NCBI RefSeq assembly: GCF_000507845.1
Contig: NZ_KI669454.1
Span: forward strand, 844,604-908,603
Direction of reading: 5' to 3'
DNA: 64,000 bases
DNA from: Helicobacter macacae MIT 99-5501
Lineage (GTDB): Bacteria > Campylobacterota > Campylobacteria > Campylobacterales > Helicobacteraceae
Part shown: piece after piece, positions 44,608 through 52,840 of the stretch
Position numbering within the stretch: the first letter of the stretch is position 1
Layout: the number at the start of each line of letters is the position of its first letter
Made by a program: the position numbers and the translations under genes
The notes under the pieces: generated by a model
What the model saw: only the letters and a program-made list of their open reading frames with translations
Database searches by the model: none
What the model was told of the DNA's origin: nothing

Positions 44608-44980
44608 ATTTTAGAGTGCGCTAGATTTTGTGAATGCCTTGCATTATATCGCCTTTTATGTAAAATATTTCTAACAAAATACACACTAAAGTGCGGTATA
44701 TGCAAAAATATTGTAAAAGTTGTAAAGAAATTGTAAAGATTATGGATATATATTGCAAAGACAATTAAATATTTTTATCGTTTTTTTTATTTAATTTTGT
44801 TTTTTTAGATTTTGTTTTGCTATACTGAAAGGGTATTTGGCTAGGCATATTCATTCAACTTCAATTCGGCTTTCTAACTTCTGCTGATTTGGACTGGCTG
44901 ATTTGTGAGCGTGTCTGATTTGAGGGTATGTCGGGTCTATGTCAAGTCAAATACAAAATCTTATTCTTTAAGGAGTTTGT
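44608..44980 (+). promoter_or_regulatory. dba-dsbI promoter region with TTGTAAA direct repeats
   Basis: TTGTAAA occurs at 44711-44717, 44720-44726 and 44731-44737, 84-110 bp upstream of TATACT (44821-44826, preceded by TTTTGC). Transcription would start near 44834 and leave a leader of about 145 nt before dba. In Campylobacter jejuni the dba-dsbI operon is iron-regulated, so the repeats may bind a regulator; a canonical Fur box is not evident. Confidence 0.5.
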
Positions 44981-45148
44981 ATGGAATTCTTAGAGTATCT
45001 CTTAGCATTCATCGCGGTTTTACTGATTTGGTTCAAGCCGCAAAAAGAAAGGTTGGCGTTTGGCATCATCGCTGGTGTGATTGCCTTTGATGTAGTGTTG
45101 TGGTTGGTAGCAAGTGCTTCTACTTGGATACCAAATCTTACACTTTAG
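44981..45148 (+). CDS. dba: Small DsbI-associated membrane protein Dba
   Basis: A 55-residue protein, MEFLEYLLAFIAVLLIWF..., with two hydrophobic segments (about 3-17 and 27-50). AAGGAG (44970-44975) precedes the ATG well. It lies 14 bp before dsbI, the same arrangement as dba-dsbI in Campylobacter jejuni, where translation of dba is needed for dsbI expression. Too short for standard gene calling, but supported by ribosome binding site, codon pattern and synteny. Confidence 0.8.
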   Translation: MEFLEYLLAFIAVLLIWFKPQKERLAFGIIAGVIAFDVVLWLVASASTWIPNLTL

Positions 45149-45162
45149 TATAGGAGGTTGTG

Positions 45163-46818
45163 ATGAAAGAATTGTTTGACAAACTTCTCACAGAGAAGAA
45201 TTTCAATATCGTAATGACAACCGCCGTGCTCATCATTTTGGTTGTTCCTGTTGGTATGGCAAACCTCTATCTAGGCTTTGTCAAAGGAGAATCTCCTTGC
45301 TTGCTTTGCGGACACGAGCGACTTGGTATGATTATCGTTGGGATTTTGGGGCTGTTTATGGTGCGCTATGGCGTGAAAATCAAGTATATGGTAGCAGTAT
45401 TCCTCACAGGCTTTTGGTTCTTGTATGAGGGCTTGCGCCATGTCGGTATCAGCGGGCAAGGCGACATAGGGCAAGGCTTTGGCGAGGCAATGTTTGGCTT
45501 GCATACTTATACTTGGGCTTTTGTGGTGTATTGGGTTGTGATTTTGGCTATGGCTGTGATGATGCTCTTTATCCGCAAAGACAACTTGCTTGGCAAAGAG
45601 CTTCTAGATTCTGAAATCAAAATCAAAGAATTTAGCCAATACGGCAAAGCTGTGTTTGTGCTTTCTGCGTTTATTGTATTTACCAATGTTGTGCAGTTTT
45701 TTATTACCAATGGACCACCTCCATTTGGCGGTAGAGGCGCACCTGCGGCTACACGATTTACTTGGGATATTGGCTTAGCGTCTAAGTTTTGGGACCCTGT
45801 GCATTGGCACGAAAACTTTAGACCGGGCAAGTGGAGTTTGCTAGGGTTTAATCAAGGACCTAAGCCGTGGATTGCAGGGGCAAACGAAAATCAGGACGCA
45901 AACTACCCAATTGACACCAATCCCAGCAATTCACCGATTTTAAGTCAAAATCAAACTCCGCTTTCGCTCATAGCTACTAAAGAAATAGGCATAGAGCTTA
46001 AAAACTATGCAGGTAGCAAGACTTATGCAGGTGGTTTGGCGTATGACAAAGCAAACAATCAATTTGCCCTCATCGGCACAGGTGCTTCTGTGTATTTCAC
46101 TGATAGCAACTTCGCAGAGAGCAAAGAGTTTGCCACTATCGACCAGCCAAATGGGCAAGACATTCCTATCACTGTTGATGCGACATTTTTCGCACCGGGC
46201 AAAGTCGTAGCCACTGCGTATAACAAAGCGATTTGGGGCGTGGAGCGCGTAGATAGCCTAGATGAGACTGACAAATATATTCAGTGGGAATTTTTACCTC
46301 AAGTAGAGGGCAATCTTTTGCCAGCGTTTGGTAAGAAAAACGAAGCGTTGTATAAAAATACCAAAGGACAAAGACTTTCTTTGCGCACTACAAGGGCTAA
46401 GAAAAACTATGTCTTAAGTCTTGCTAAAGACCCAGATTCAAGGTATTTTTATATGCTTACAGTAGCTGCTAAAAAAGCTCCAAATGTCATCTTGCTAAAA
46501 TTTGATACCAAAGACAATCAAATCAGCGAGGAGACAATCCTAGAATTTGGCAAAGGCTTGCAGCTAAAAGAGGGCGCGAAGGTAAATAACTTCTACATTA
46601 CAGGTGCGGACATTGTAGATGGCAAAATGCTAGCCATTTCTAAAAACTACAACGCACTGCTTGTAATCGACCTCGCTTCTAAAGCTATAACAGATGCTTA
46701 CACACTGCCAAATATCGGCGATGCAAGCGATATAGCTATCAAGGGCGATGAACTCTATATCCTAACCCGTGAGGGCGGAGCAGACAAAGTCGCAGTGGTG
46801 AGAAATCCCATAAAATAA
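45163..46818 (+). CDS. dsbI: DsbI: DsbB-like thiol oxidoreductase fused to a periplasmic beta-propeller-like domain
   Basis: 551 residues. The N-terminal part is a DsbB-like membrane domain with about five helices and the redox motif SPCLLCGHERLG (CLLC near residue 39). The C-terminal 340 residues are rich in short beta strands (YAGGLAYDKANNQFALIG, DATFFAPGKVVAT, YVLSLAKDPDSRYFYML) like a propeller. No Cys is present after the CLLC pair, so the second redox pair of classical DsbB is missing, as is typical of DsbI. It probably recycles a specific periplasmic thiol oxidase. AGGAGG at 45152-45157 favours the ATG at 45163 over the GTG three bases earlier. Confidence 0.9.
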   Translation: MKELFDKLLTEKNFNIVMTTAVLIILVVPVGMANLYLGFVKGESPCLLCGHERLGMIIVGILGLFMVRYGVKIKYMVAVFLTGFWFLYEGLRHVGISGQGDIGQGFGEAMFGLHTYTWAFVVYWVVILAMAVMMLFIRKDNLLGKELLDSEIKIKEFSQYGKAVFVLSAFIVFTNVVQFFITNGPPPFGGRGAPAATRFTWDIGLASKFWDPVHWHENFRPGKWSLLGFNQGPKPWIAGANENQDANYPIDTNPSNSPILSQNQTPLSLIATKEIGIELKNYAGSKTYAGGLAYDKANNQFALIGTGASVYFTDSNFAESKEFATIDQPNGQDIPITVDATFFAPGKVVATAYNKAIWGVERVDSLDETDKYIQWEFLPQVEGNLLPAFGKKNEALYKNTKGQRLSLRTTRAKKNYVLSLAKDPDSRYFYMLTVAAKKAPNVILLKFDTKDNQISEETILEFGKGLQLKEGAKVNNFYITGADIVDGKMLAISKNYNALLVIDLASKAITDAYTLPNIGDASDIAIKGDELYILTREGGADKVAVVRNPIK

Positions 46819-46841
46819 CGCTAAATCGCTTGAAAATAGCA

Positions 46842-46903
46842 CTTGCAAAGTAGCATTGTGTATTTGTGGCTTTTTGCTACGAATCTTTGCAAGGGGCTTT
46901 TTA
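46842..46903 (+). terminator. Probable terminator of dba-dsbI
   Basis: CTTGCAAAG (46842-46850) and CTTTGCAAG (46885-46893) pair, with an inner GTAGCA/TGCTAC stem; the structure is followed by GGGCTTTTT. It lies 24 bp after the dsbI stop. The rest of the gap to 47284 has no gene; TAAAAT at 47179-47184 is a weak promoter candidate for secG. Confidence 0.5.
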
Positions 46904-47284
46904 AGAGATTTATAGCATTTAAGGATTTGGCTAGATTCTTTGACTTGGCAATATTTTGCTTAATTTTGCTTGGCAGAGAATCTAGCTTTTTGTATATTCG
47001 TAATGTTTGTTTTTGTTTCTTTTTTATCTTTTTATTTGCTTGCTTGGATTGTGTGTCTTTATCTTGCTAGATTTTGATTCTACTTTGTTGTCCTTTGGTT
47101 ATTTTTGCTACTTTCTTGCCACTTCTACTAGAAATCCTGCCACAAAGTTTTCTTATCCAAAATCATATAAATTTATGTTAAAATTGCCTTTTTGTTTGCG
47201 TGCAATGGCTATAAAGCTGTATTATCAAAATCATTGCAAACTAAAAACCCAAAATCTAAATTTTCACTTCTTAAGGAGAGTGCT

Positions 47285-47677
47285 ATGAGCACGGTTTTTG
47301 TCGTTATTGAGATTATTTTGTCTATCATTATCGTAGGAGTAGTCCTCCTCCAAAAGTCCTCAAATCTAGGGCTTGGTGTGTATAGCGGGAGCAATGAATC
47401 CCTATTTGGCGCAAAAGGACCTGCAGGATTTTTGGCAAAACTCACAATGTTTTTGGGGCTATTATTTTTGGCAAATACGATATTTCTAGGCTATCAGTTC
47501 AACGCCCAGCAAGAAAAATCCGTCTTTGACTCACAAAAAGAAGCCACTAGCAAGCCAACCGCTCCACTAAATGCCCCTCTAAATGCACCGCTAAATTCCC
47601 CATTAAATGCTAATCCATCGCTAAATTCCCCACTGCAATCTAGCACTCCAAGCCAAAACAACCCAAGCGATAAATAA
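47285..47677 (+). CDS. secG: Preprotein translocase subunit SecG
   Basis: Accessory subunit of the SecYEG channel. The chosen ATG (AAGGAG at 47273-47278) gives MSTVFVVIEIILSIIIVGVVLLQ, the first of two membrane helices, then GSNESLFGAKGPAGFLAKLT and the second helix. The core is about 75 residues; the tail from about 82 to 130 is low-complexity with repeats of (A/S)PLN encoded by tandem 12-bp units at about 47567-47602. The frame is open upstream, but that part has no ribosome binding site. Gene order secG-frr-pyrE-RDD matches H. pylori. Confidence 0.92.
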   Translation: MSTVFVVIEIILSIIIVGVVLLQKSSNLGLGVYSGSNESLFGAKGPAGFLAKLTMFLGLLFLANTIFLGYQFNAQQEKSVFDSQKEATSKPTAPLNAPLNAPLNSPLNANPSLNSPLQSSTPSQNNPSDK

Positions 47678-47698
47678 AACACTTTAAGGAAGTAAGCA

Positions 47699-48256
47699 AT
47701 GACACAAGAGATTTTGACTCACGCACGCGAGTATATGGAAAAATCGCTAGAATCTTTGCGCAGAGATTTTGCTACTTTGCGAAGTGGCAGGGTGTCTGTA
47801 AGTATCCTAGATAATATCCGTATAGACTACTATGACACCCCTACCCCGCTAAATCAAGTCGGCTCTGTCATCGCCCAAGATGCTACTACCATAGTGATAA
47901 CCCCTTGGGAAAAAGGGCTACTAAAAGATATAGAAAAAGCTATCCAAGAAGCAAATATCGGGGTAAATCCAAATAGTGATAGCGATAGCGTGAAGCTGTT
48001 TTTCCCCCCTATGACACAAGAGCAGCGCAAAGGCATAGCCAAAGAAGCAAAGGCTATGGGAGAGAAAGCAAAAGTCGCCATTCGCAATATCCGTCAAGAC
48101 AGCAACAACCACATAAAAAAGCTTGAAAAAGATAAGCAAATCACAGAAGATGAGAGCAAAAAAGCTCAAGATAGCATACAAAAAATCACCGATGAAATGG
48201 CAAAAAAAGTCGATGAAATGGTTTCTCACAAGGAAGAAGAAGTGATGAAAGTCTAG
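47699..48256 (+). CDS. frr: Ribosome recycling factor
   Basis: Splits post-termination ribosomes together with EF-G. 185 residues, normal length: [44 protein letters not shown] and the C-terminal long helices ([13 protein letters not shown]). AAGGAAG precedes the ATG. It lies 21 bp after secG. Confidence 0.97.
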   Translation: MTQEILTHAREYMEKSLESLRRDFATLRSGRVSVSILDNIRIDYYDTPTPLNQVGSVIAQDATTIVITPWEKGLLKDIEKAIQEANIGVNPNSDSDSVKLFFPPMTQEQRKGIAKEAKAMGEKAKVAIRNIRQDSNNHIKKLEKDKQITEDESKKAQDSIQKITDEMAKKVDEMVSHKEEEVMKV

Positions 48257-48314
48257 CCTCACAGCTAGCAAAAAGAGCAAAATCTCAAAAAGAGTAAAAT
48301 CTAAGGATAAATCT

Positions 48315-48932
48315 ATGTCGCTTAATGTCGCTCAAATCTACAAAGACGCAAAAGCCTTGCTAGAGGGGCATTTCCTCCTTAGCAGTGGCAATCACTCCAC
48401 ACACTACTTACAATCCGCCCGCGTGCTAGAAAATCCACAGCAAGCCCAAGTGCTAGCACGCGCACTTGCCACACAGATACAAGAAGCAAATATCATCGTT
48501 GATAGTGTGTGCTCTCCTGCACTTGGTGGGATTTTGGCTGGCTATGAGCTAGCACGCGCACTTGGCGTGCGATTTATTTTCACCGAACGAGTAGATGGCG
48601 AAATGCAGCTTCGCAGAGGATTTGAAGTGGGGGCAGGCGAGAGATTTCTTATCTGTGAGGATATTATTACCACAGGGGGTTCTGCACTAGAGTCTGCGCG
48701 GTGTATTGAGTTTTTGGGTGGCAAAGTAGTGGCGTATGCGGGGCTAGCAAATCGTGGATATTGCACTCGTGTAGGCTCAAATCTATCCAAAAAGCCCGAG
48801 TGTCGCCTGCCTGATAATATCCCTCTTTTCGCGCTAGAGGATTTTGTGTTTGATATGTATGAGCCAAGTTCTTGCCCAATGTGCGTGCAAAATCTAAGCA
48901 AAGCTATCAAGCCGGGTTCGCGTGGCAACTAA
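48315..48932 (+). CDS. pyrE: Orotate phosphoribosyltransferase
   Basis: Adds phosphoribosyl from PRPP to orotate in de novo pyrimidine synthesis. 205 residues with [21 protein letters not shown], the PRPP-binding loop [17 protein letters not shown], and [24 protein letters not shown]-terminal CPMC pair is present. Length and motifs are of the longer pyrE subgroup. AAGGAT precedes the ATG. Confidence 0.95.
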   Translation: MSLNVAQIYKDAKALLEGHFLLSSGNHSTHYLQSARVLENPQQAQVLARALATQIQEANIIVDSVCSPALGGILAGYELARALGVRFIFTERVDGEMQLRRGFEVGAGERFLICEDIITTGGSALESARCIEFLGGKVVAYAGLANRGYCTRVGSNLSKKPECRLPDNIPLFALEDFVFDMYEPSSCPMCVQNLSKAIKPGSRGN

Positions 48933-48959
48933 TCAAGCAAAAATAAGCAAAATCTAAAA

Positions 48960-49703
48960 ATGCTAACTCGCCCAAATCGCGCAAAAAAATCCACAAAAAA
49001 ACTTGCAAGCAAATCCCAAATAGAATCCAAAAACTCCACAAGCCCTACAAGCACTCCCAAAATCTCCACTCAAAAAAAGCTAGCCAAAAATCGCCATTCA
49101 AGCCCACTATCTAGGCTCACTTCAAAATCTAGCCAAGCAAAAATGCAAAGCAAAATAGATTTTAGCAGTGAAGCAAAATCTAACACAGATTCTTTTTACT
49201 CGTTGTCATTGATTGCTTCTCATCTTTTTCTTGCCCGCAGGCTAAAAGCCTTTATCACTGATATATTTATGCTTTATACACCGATATTATACATAGCCAC
49301 TTATGTCGTGCTAGGTAGCGCGCAGGAGTTTAGGCAAAATCAGCTTGTGATTTTTATCTGCTTTGCCATTTATGCGTGCATTTATTCGCTTTTTATCGCC
49401 ATTAGCGGGCAAACTCCCGGTCTTAAATATGCCAATCTAAAACTCATCTACATTCCAAAATCTACTTCAAAAACTATCGCAAAATCCACCTTAGACAACT
49501 TCAAAGACTTCACAAAAGATTCTCAAAAAGTCGGCTTTTTTCGTGCATTTGTGCGGATTGTTTTGTGGGCATTTGGCGTGGCATTTGTTTTTGGGATTTT
49601 TACTCCGCTTTTTTCGCGCAAAAAGGAGTTTTTTTATGACACGCTTACAAGTGTGTATATCATAGATTCTGCCAAAATCCAAAGCAAATCCCTAGCCACT
49701 TAA
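48960..49703 (+). CDS. RDD family membrane protein
   Basis: 247 residues. The first 80 are Lys/Ser/Thr-rich and disordered-looking. The rest has three to four membrane helices with the RDD pattern (RRLKAFITDIFMLYTPILYI, then SGQTPGLKYANLKLIYI, later FFYDTLTSVYII). Family members have been linked to Na+/H+ antiport or other transport, but function is generally unknown. It occupies the same place after pyrE as the H. pylori homologue. No ribosome binding site precedes the ATG; M62 is an alternative start. Confidence 0.8.
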   Translation: MLTRPNRAKKSTKKLASKSQIESKNSTSPTSTPKISTQKKLAKNRHSSPLSRLTSKSSQAKMQSKIDFSSEAKSNTDSFYSLSLIASHLFLARRLKAFITDIFMLYTPILYIATYVVLGSAQEFRQNQLVIFICFAIYACIYSLFIAISGQTPGLKYANLKLIYIPKSTSKTIAKSTLDNFKDFTKDSQKVGFFRAFVRIVLWAFGVAFVFGIFTPLFSRKKEFFYDTLTSVYIIDSAKIQSKSLAT

Positions 49704-49817
49704 CGATTCTCTAAGTTAGATTATCGTATTATGTGTGCCTTGCTTTGTTAGATTTTGTGGCTAGATTTTGCAAGTTTAAGCTACCCAAAATACATAAATT
49801 ATCATAAGGAGAATGCG

Positions 49818-51203
49818 ATGCGTCCAGCCTTTTCACAAATCGGCTTTATTCTAGCTGCGCTTGGTAGCTCTATCGGGCTGGGACATATTTGGCGATTTCC
49901 GTATATGGCAGGGGAGAATGGTGGTGGCGCATTTGTATTACTATTTTTGGTGCTAGCTTTGTGTGTGGGGGTTAGCCTACTTATCGCTGAAATGCTTATA
50001 GGCAATCGTGGAAAAGGCGATATGCCCGAGTGCTTTGCCACTCTTAGTAAAAATCCAAAAACCTTGTGGCGATATACAGGGATTGCCCTGCTTGGTGGGG
50101 TGTTGATTTTGTCATTTTATTGTGTGATTTTGGGGTGGATTTTGTATTATCTTATTTTTGTGAGTTTTAGCCTGCCTAGCAGTATGCAAGCCTCGCAAGG
50201 AATCTTTTCCACTCTTATGAGCGAGGGTGTGGAAGCACAGATTTTGTGCTTTTTTGCGACACTTTTTTGCACGGCTTTTATTGTCTCTTTTGGGATAAAA
50301 AAGGGTATTGAGCGATTAAATGTCATTTTGATGCCTTTGCTATTTATCATTTTTATTGCTTTGCTTGTTTATGCAAGTTTTCAGCCGAGTTTTTTGCGTG
50401 CTGTGCATTTTTTATTTGATTTTAAGTATGAGGATATTACTCCTAGCGTGCTTATTAGCGCATTAGCTCAAATGTTTTTCTCTCTCTCACTTGGGGTTGG
50501 GACGATTATGACTTATTCAGCGATGAGTGAGGATAAGCAAAATCTCCTAAAAAGCGCGGTTTGGGTGGTTATCCCGGGGCTTATTATTTCGCTTATCGCG
50601 GGGCTTATGATATTTACTTTTTACTTTGGCTATGATGGCGAGCTAGGGCAGGGTTCTGGCGAGAGTGTAAATCTAGTATTTATCTCACTGCCACTTATTT
50701 TTTCAGAATTTGGCAATGTAGGCGTGATTTTGAGTGTGGCGTTTTTGAGCGCGTTATTATTTGCTGGTATCACTTCTACTGTGTCATTGCTAGAGCCTAG
50801 CGTATATTTTCTCATAAATCGTTTTAAAGTCCATAGAATAATCGCTACTTTTGGGATTAGCGCGGTGGTGTTTTGCATAGGGCTTGTGGCGTTGTATTCG
50901 ATGAGTGCGCGTGGAGAACATCTCATTTTTGGTGGGAAAAGTGTATTTTTGTGGTTAGATTTTGTAAGCTCTAGCGTGATAATGCCTATTAGCGTGCTTT
51001 TTGCTACTTTTTTTGTGGGATTTGTGCTAGCCAAAGCTAAGGTGGATAAAGGAGCTAAGAGGGTAAAAGGAGGACAGCTTAGAGAATACACACGCGATTT
51101 TTTAAGCGATAGAGCATTTGGGCTATGGCTTTTTGCACTGCGCTATATCGCTCCTGTGATTATTGTGGGGATTTTGGCTTACAAAGTCATCACAGAATTA
51201 TAG
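49818..51203 (+). CDS. Neurotransmitter:sodium symporter (NSS) family transporter
   Basis: 461-residue LeuT-fold transporter with 11 or 12 helices. The first helix carries GSSIGLGHIWRFPYMAGENGGGAF, with the unwound substrate/Na+ site region; SLSLGVGTIMTYSAM is the TM6 equivalent. It probably imports an amino acid with Na+; the specific substrate is unknown. AAGGAG (49806-49811) places the start at 49818; the frame is open upstream without a ribosome binding site. xseB follows 9 bp downstream. Confidence 0.9.
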   Translation: MRPAFSQIGFILAALGSSIGLGHIWRFPYMAGENGGGAFVLLFLVLALCVGVSLLIAEMLIGNRGKGDMPECFATLSKNPKTLWRYTGIALLGGVLILSFYCVILGWILYYLIFVSFSLPSSMQASQGIFSTLMSEGVEAQILCFFATLFCTAFIVSFGIKKGIERLNVILMPLLFIIFIALLVYASFQPSFLRAVHFLFDFKYEDITPSVLISALAQMFFSLSLGVGTIMTYSAMSEDKQNLLKSAVWVVIPGLIISLIAGLMIFTFYFGYDGELGQGSGESVNLVFISLPLIFSEFGNVGVILSVAFLSALLFAGITSTVSLLEPSVYFLINRFKVHRIIATFGISAVVFCIGLVALYSMSARGEHLIFGGKSVFLWLDFVSSSVIMPISVLFATFFVGFVLAKAKVDKGAKRVKGGQLREYTRDFLSDRAFGLWLFALRYIAPVIIVGILAYKVITEL

Positions 51204-51212
51204 GAGTGTGAA

Positions 51213-51413
51213 ATGGAGAATTTTGAAGAGAAAATCCAAAAGACAAAAGAGATTTTAAGCAAGCTAAACGCAGAGGACTTGAGCTTAAAAGAAAGCCTAG
51301 AGCTATACAAAGTTGGTATGCAAGAGCTAAAGCTAGCCCAAGAAATGCTAGAAAAAGCGCAAATGGAATATGAGGAGATAAAGCAAAATGAGCAAGACAA
51401 ACAAGAGAAATGA
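51213..51413 (+). CDS. xseB: Exodeoxyribonuclease VII small subunit
   Basis: 66 residues forming a helical hairpin: FEEKIQKTKEILSKLNAEDLSLKESLELYKVGMQ is the typical family sequence. XseB binds the large catalytic subunit XseA, which is elsewhere. AGGAG precedes the ATG. It lies 9 bp after the NSS transporter gene, so it may be cotranscribed. Confidence 0.9.
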   Translation: MENFEEKIQKTKEILSKLNAEDLSLKESLELYKVGMQELKLAQEMLEKAQMEYEEIKQNEQDKQEK

Positions 51414-51530
51414 TATGGGCAAAACAAGCAAAATAAGTAATACAAGTAAGGCATAAAGTTTGGAGCATTTAAGTGGAGATGATTTTAAGCAAAAGTATTT
51501 TTAGCAACGATGCGCCATAGACACACATCA

Positions 51531-51536
51531 TATAAT
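51531..51536 (+). promoter_or_regulatory. Candidate -10 (TATAAT)
   Basis: TATAAT 48 bp before the nitrilase-fold gene, in the 171-bp gap after xseB. It suggests that this gene has its own promoter. Confidence 0.55.
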
Positions 51537-51584
51537 GCGACATAATACAGCACAATATCACACAGCACATAATAGGGGTAAATT

Positions 51585-52661
51585 ATGAAAATTACAATTT
51601 TTCAGCAAGACACGCTTGGGCTAAATGATTCTCGCTTCGCGCTTTTTTGCTACAAGCTAGAAAAAGACACACTCGTGCTACTGCCCGAATACACGCTAAA
51701 TCCGTTTTTTATGGAGCTAAAATCTAAGACAAAAAAACAAATCCACTCTCACACAAACTCTCAAATATGCTTCCTATCCTACCTAGCCGAGCGACACAAT
51801 ATCAACTTCGTAGCACCTATCGTGCGCCATATAAACAAAAAACTATACAAAGAAATCATCTACATTAGCACCCAAAACGCGCAAAAATTTAACCAAGACA
51901 TACAAAAAACACAAAATATACAAAAAGTGATTGACACGACAAAAAAAGCACAAAAACAGCAAAAAAATATCAATGAAAGCGCGACAAATAGAGCAAAATC
52001 TAAGGTGGACTCTAGCACAAGAGGAGATAAACCCCCACACAATGATTCTAGCACGAAAAGTCCTAGCACGCAGGATTCTAGCCTCATACAAAACGCGCAA
52101 GGCATAAAAAAATTTATATTTGATTTTTGCATTAGCGATACAGATACTCTCACACATATCGACAAATGCGCGACAATCTACTCATTTTATCGACAGCAGC
52201 GACTTATAGAGTATCATCATTGGAATGAAGCGAGGTTTTTTGACAATCACAAGCACAAAATCCTAAAAAAACCCCTTATTTTTACGCATAATGGCTTTAA
52301 TATCGCAGCGTTGTTTGGCTTTGAAGTGCATTTTGATGAGTTTTGGCTAAGTATGAAAAAAGAGGGCGTGGATATAGTGCTACTACCCTGTGCCAATACC
52401 TTTCAGTCAAATGCTAGGTGGCGTGAGCTATGCAAGGTGCGGGCTTTTCTAAATGGCTGTGTGGTGATTCGGGCTAATCGTGTAGGCACAAGTGTGATAA
52501 ATGACAATGAATGGGTGTTTTATGGCGATAGCCTAATCGCTATGCCAAATGGCGAAATCATTGACAACTTGCGCGATAAAGAAGCAATGTTTTCCTTAGA
52601 AATCTATAAAAACAAAATTTTGGAAATGGCGCACGAATGGGGATTTCGCAAGAATTTTTAG
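51585..52661 (+). CDS. Nitrilase-superfamily (carbon-nitrogen hydrolase-like) protein, catalytic Cys not evident
   Basis: 358 residues with the nitrilase fold: LVLLPEYTLNPFF holds the catalytic Glu position, then RLIEYHHWNEARFF near the Lys position, and GVDIVLLPCANTFQSNARW and NGCVVIRANRVGTS, which match conserved later segments. Where active members have CYDxRFPE, this protein reads GFEVHFDE, so the nucleophile Cys appears replaced by Gly. It may be a non-catalytic relative or use a different residue. A Gln/Lys/Ser-rich insert of about 65 residues lies at about 105-170. It is next to xseB, as I recall for the H. pylori homologue. Confidence 0.7.
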   Translation: MKITIFQQDTLGLNDSRFALFCYKLEKDTLVLLPEYTLNPFFMELKSKTKKQIHSHTNSQICFLSYLAERHNINFVAPIVRHINKKLYKEIIYISTQNAQKFNQDIQKTQNIQKVIDTTKKAQKQQKNINESATNRAKSKVDSSTRGDKPPHNDSSTKSPSTQDSSLIQNAQGIKKFIFDFCISDTDTLTHIDKCATIYSFYRQQRLIEYHHWNEARFFDNHKHKILKKPLIFTHNGFNIAALFGFEVHFDEFWLSMKKEGVDIVLLPCANTFQSNARWRELCKVRAFLNGCVVIRANRVGTSVINDNEWVFYGDSLIAMPNGEIIDNLRDKEAMFSLEIYKNKILEMAHEWGFRKNF

Positions 52662-52840
52662 GCAATATAAATTATCTATCAAAACTTTGTTGTATTTGGC
52701 AATAAAATCTTTGAGAATCTCACAAAATATAAATCTTACAAAATCTAATCCTCACAAAACCTAAAAACCTGCAACTAGGACAAGATAGTGCAATATCGCT
52801 AGAGGCTTTGCTATTTTTGCAAAGCAATTAAAATCAAATC

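Noticed and set aside
46843..47070. 75-residue hydrophobic frame after dsbI
   Set aside because: It overlaps the terminator-like hairpin, lacks a ribosome binding site and reflects T-rich DNA.
52805..52825. GCTTTGC/GCAAAGC hairpin between the nitrilase-fold gene and glmS
   Set aside because: The stem is only 7 bp and no T-run follows on either strand, so a terminator is not supported.
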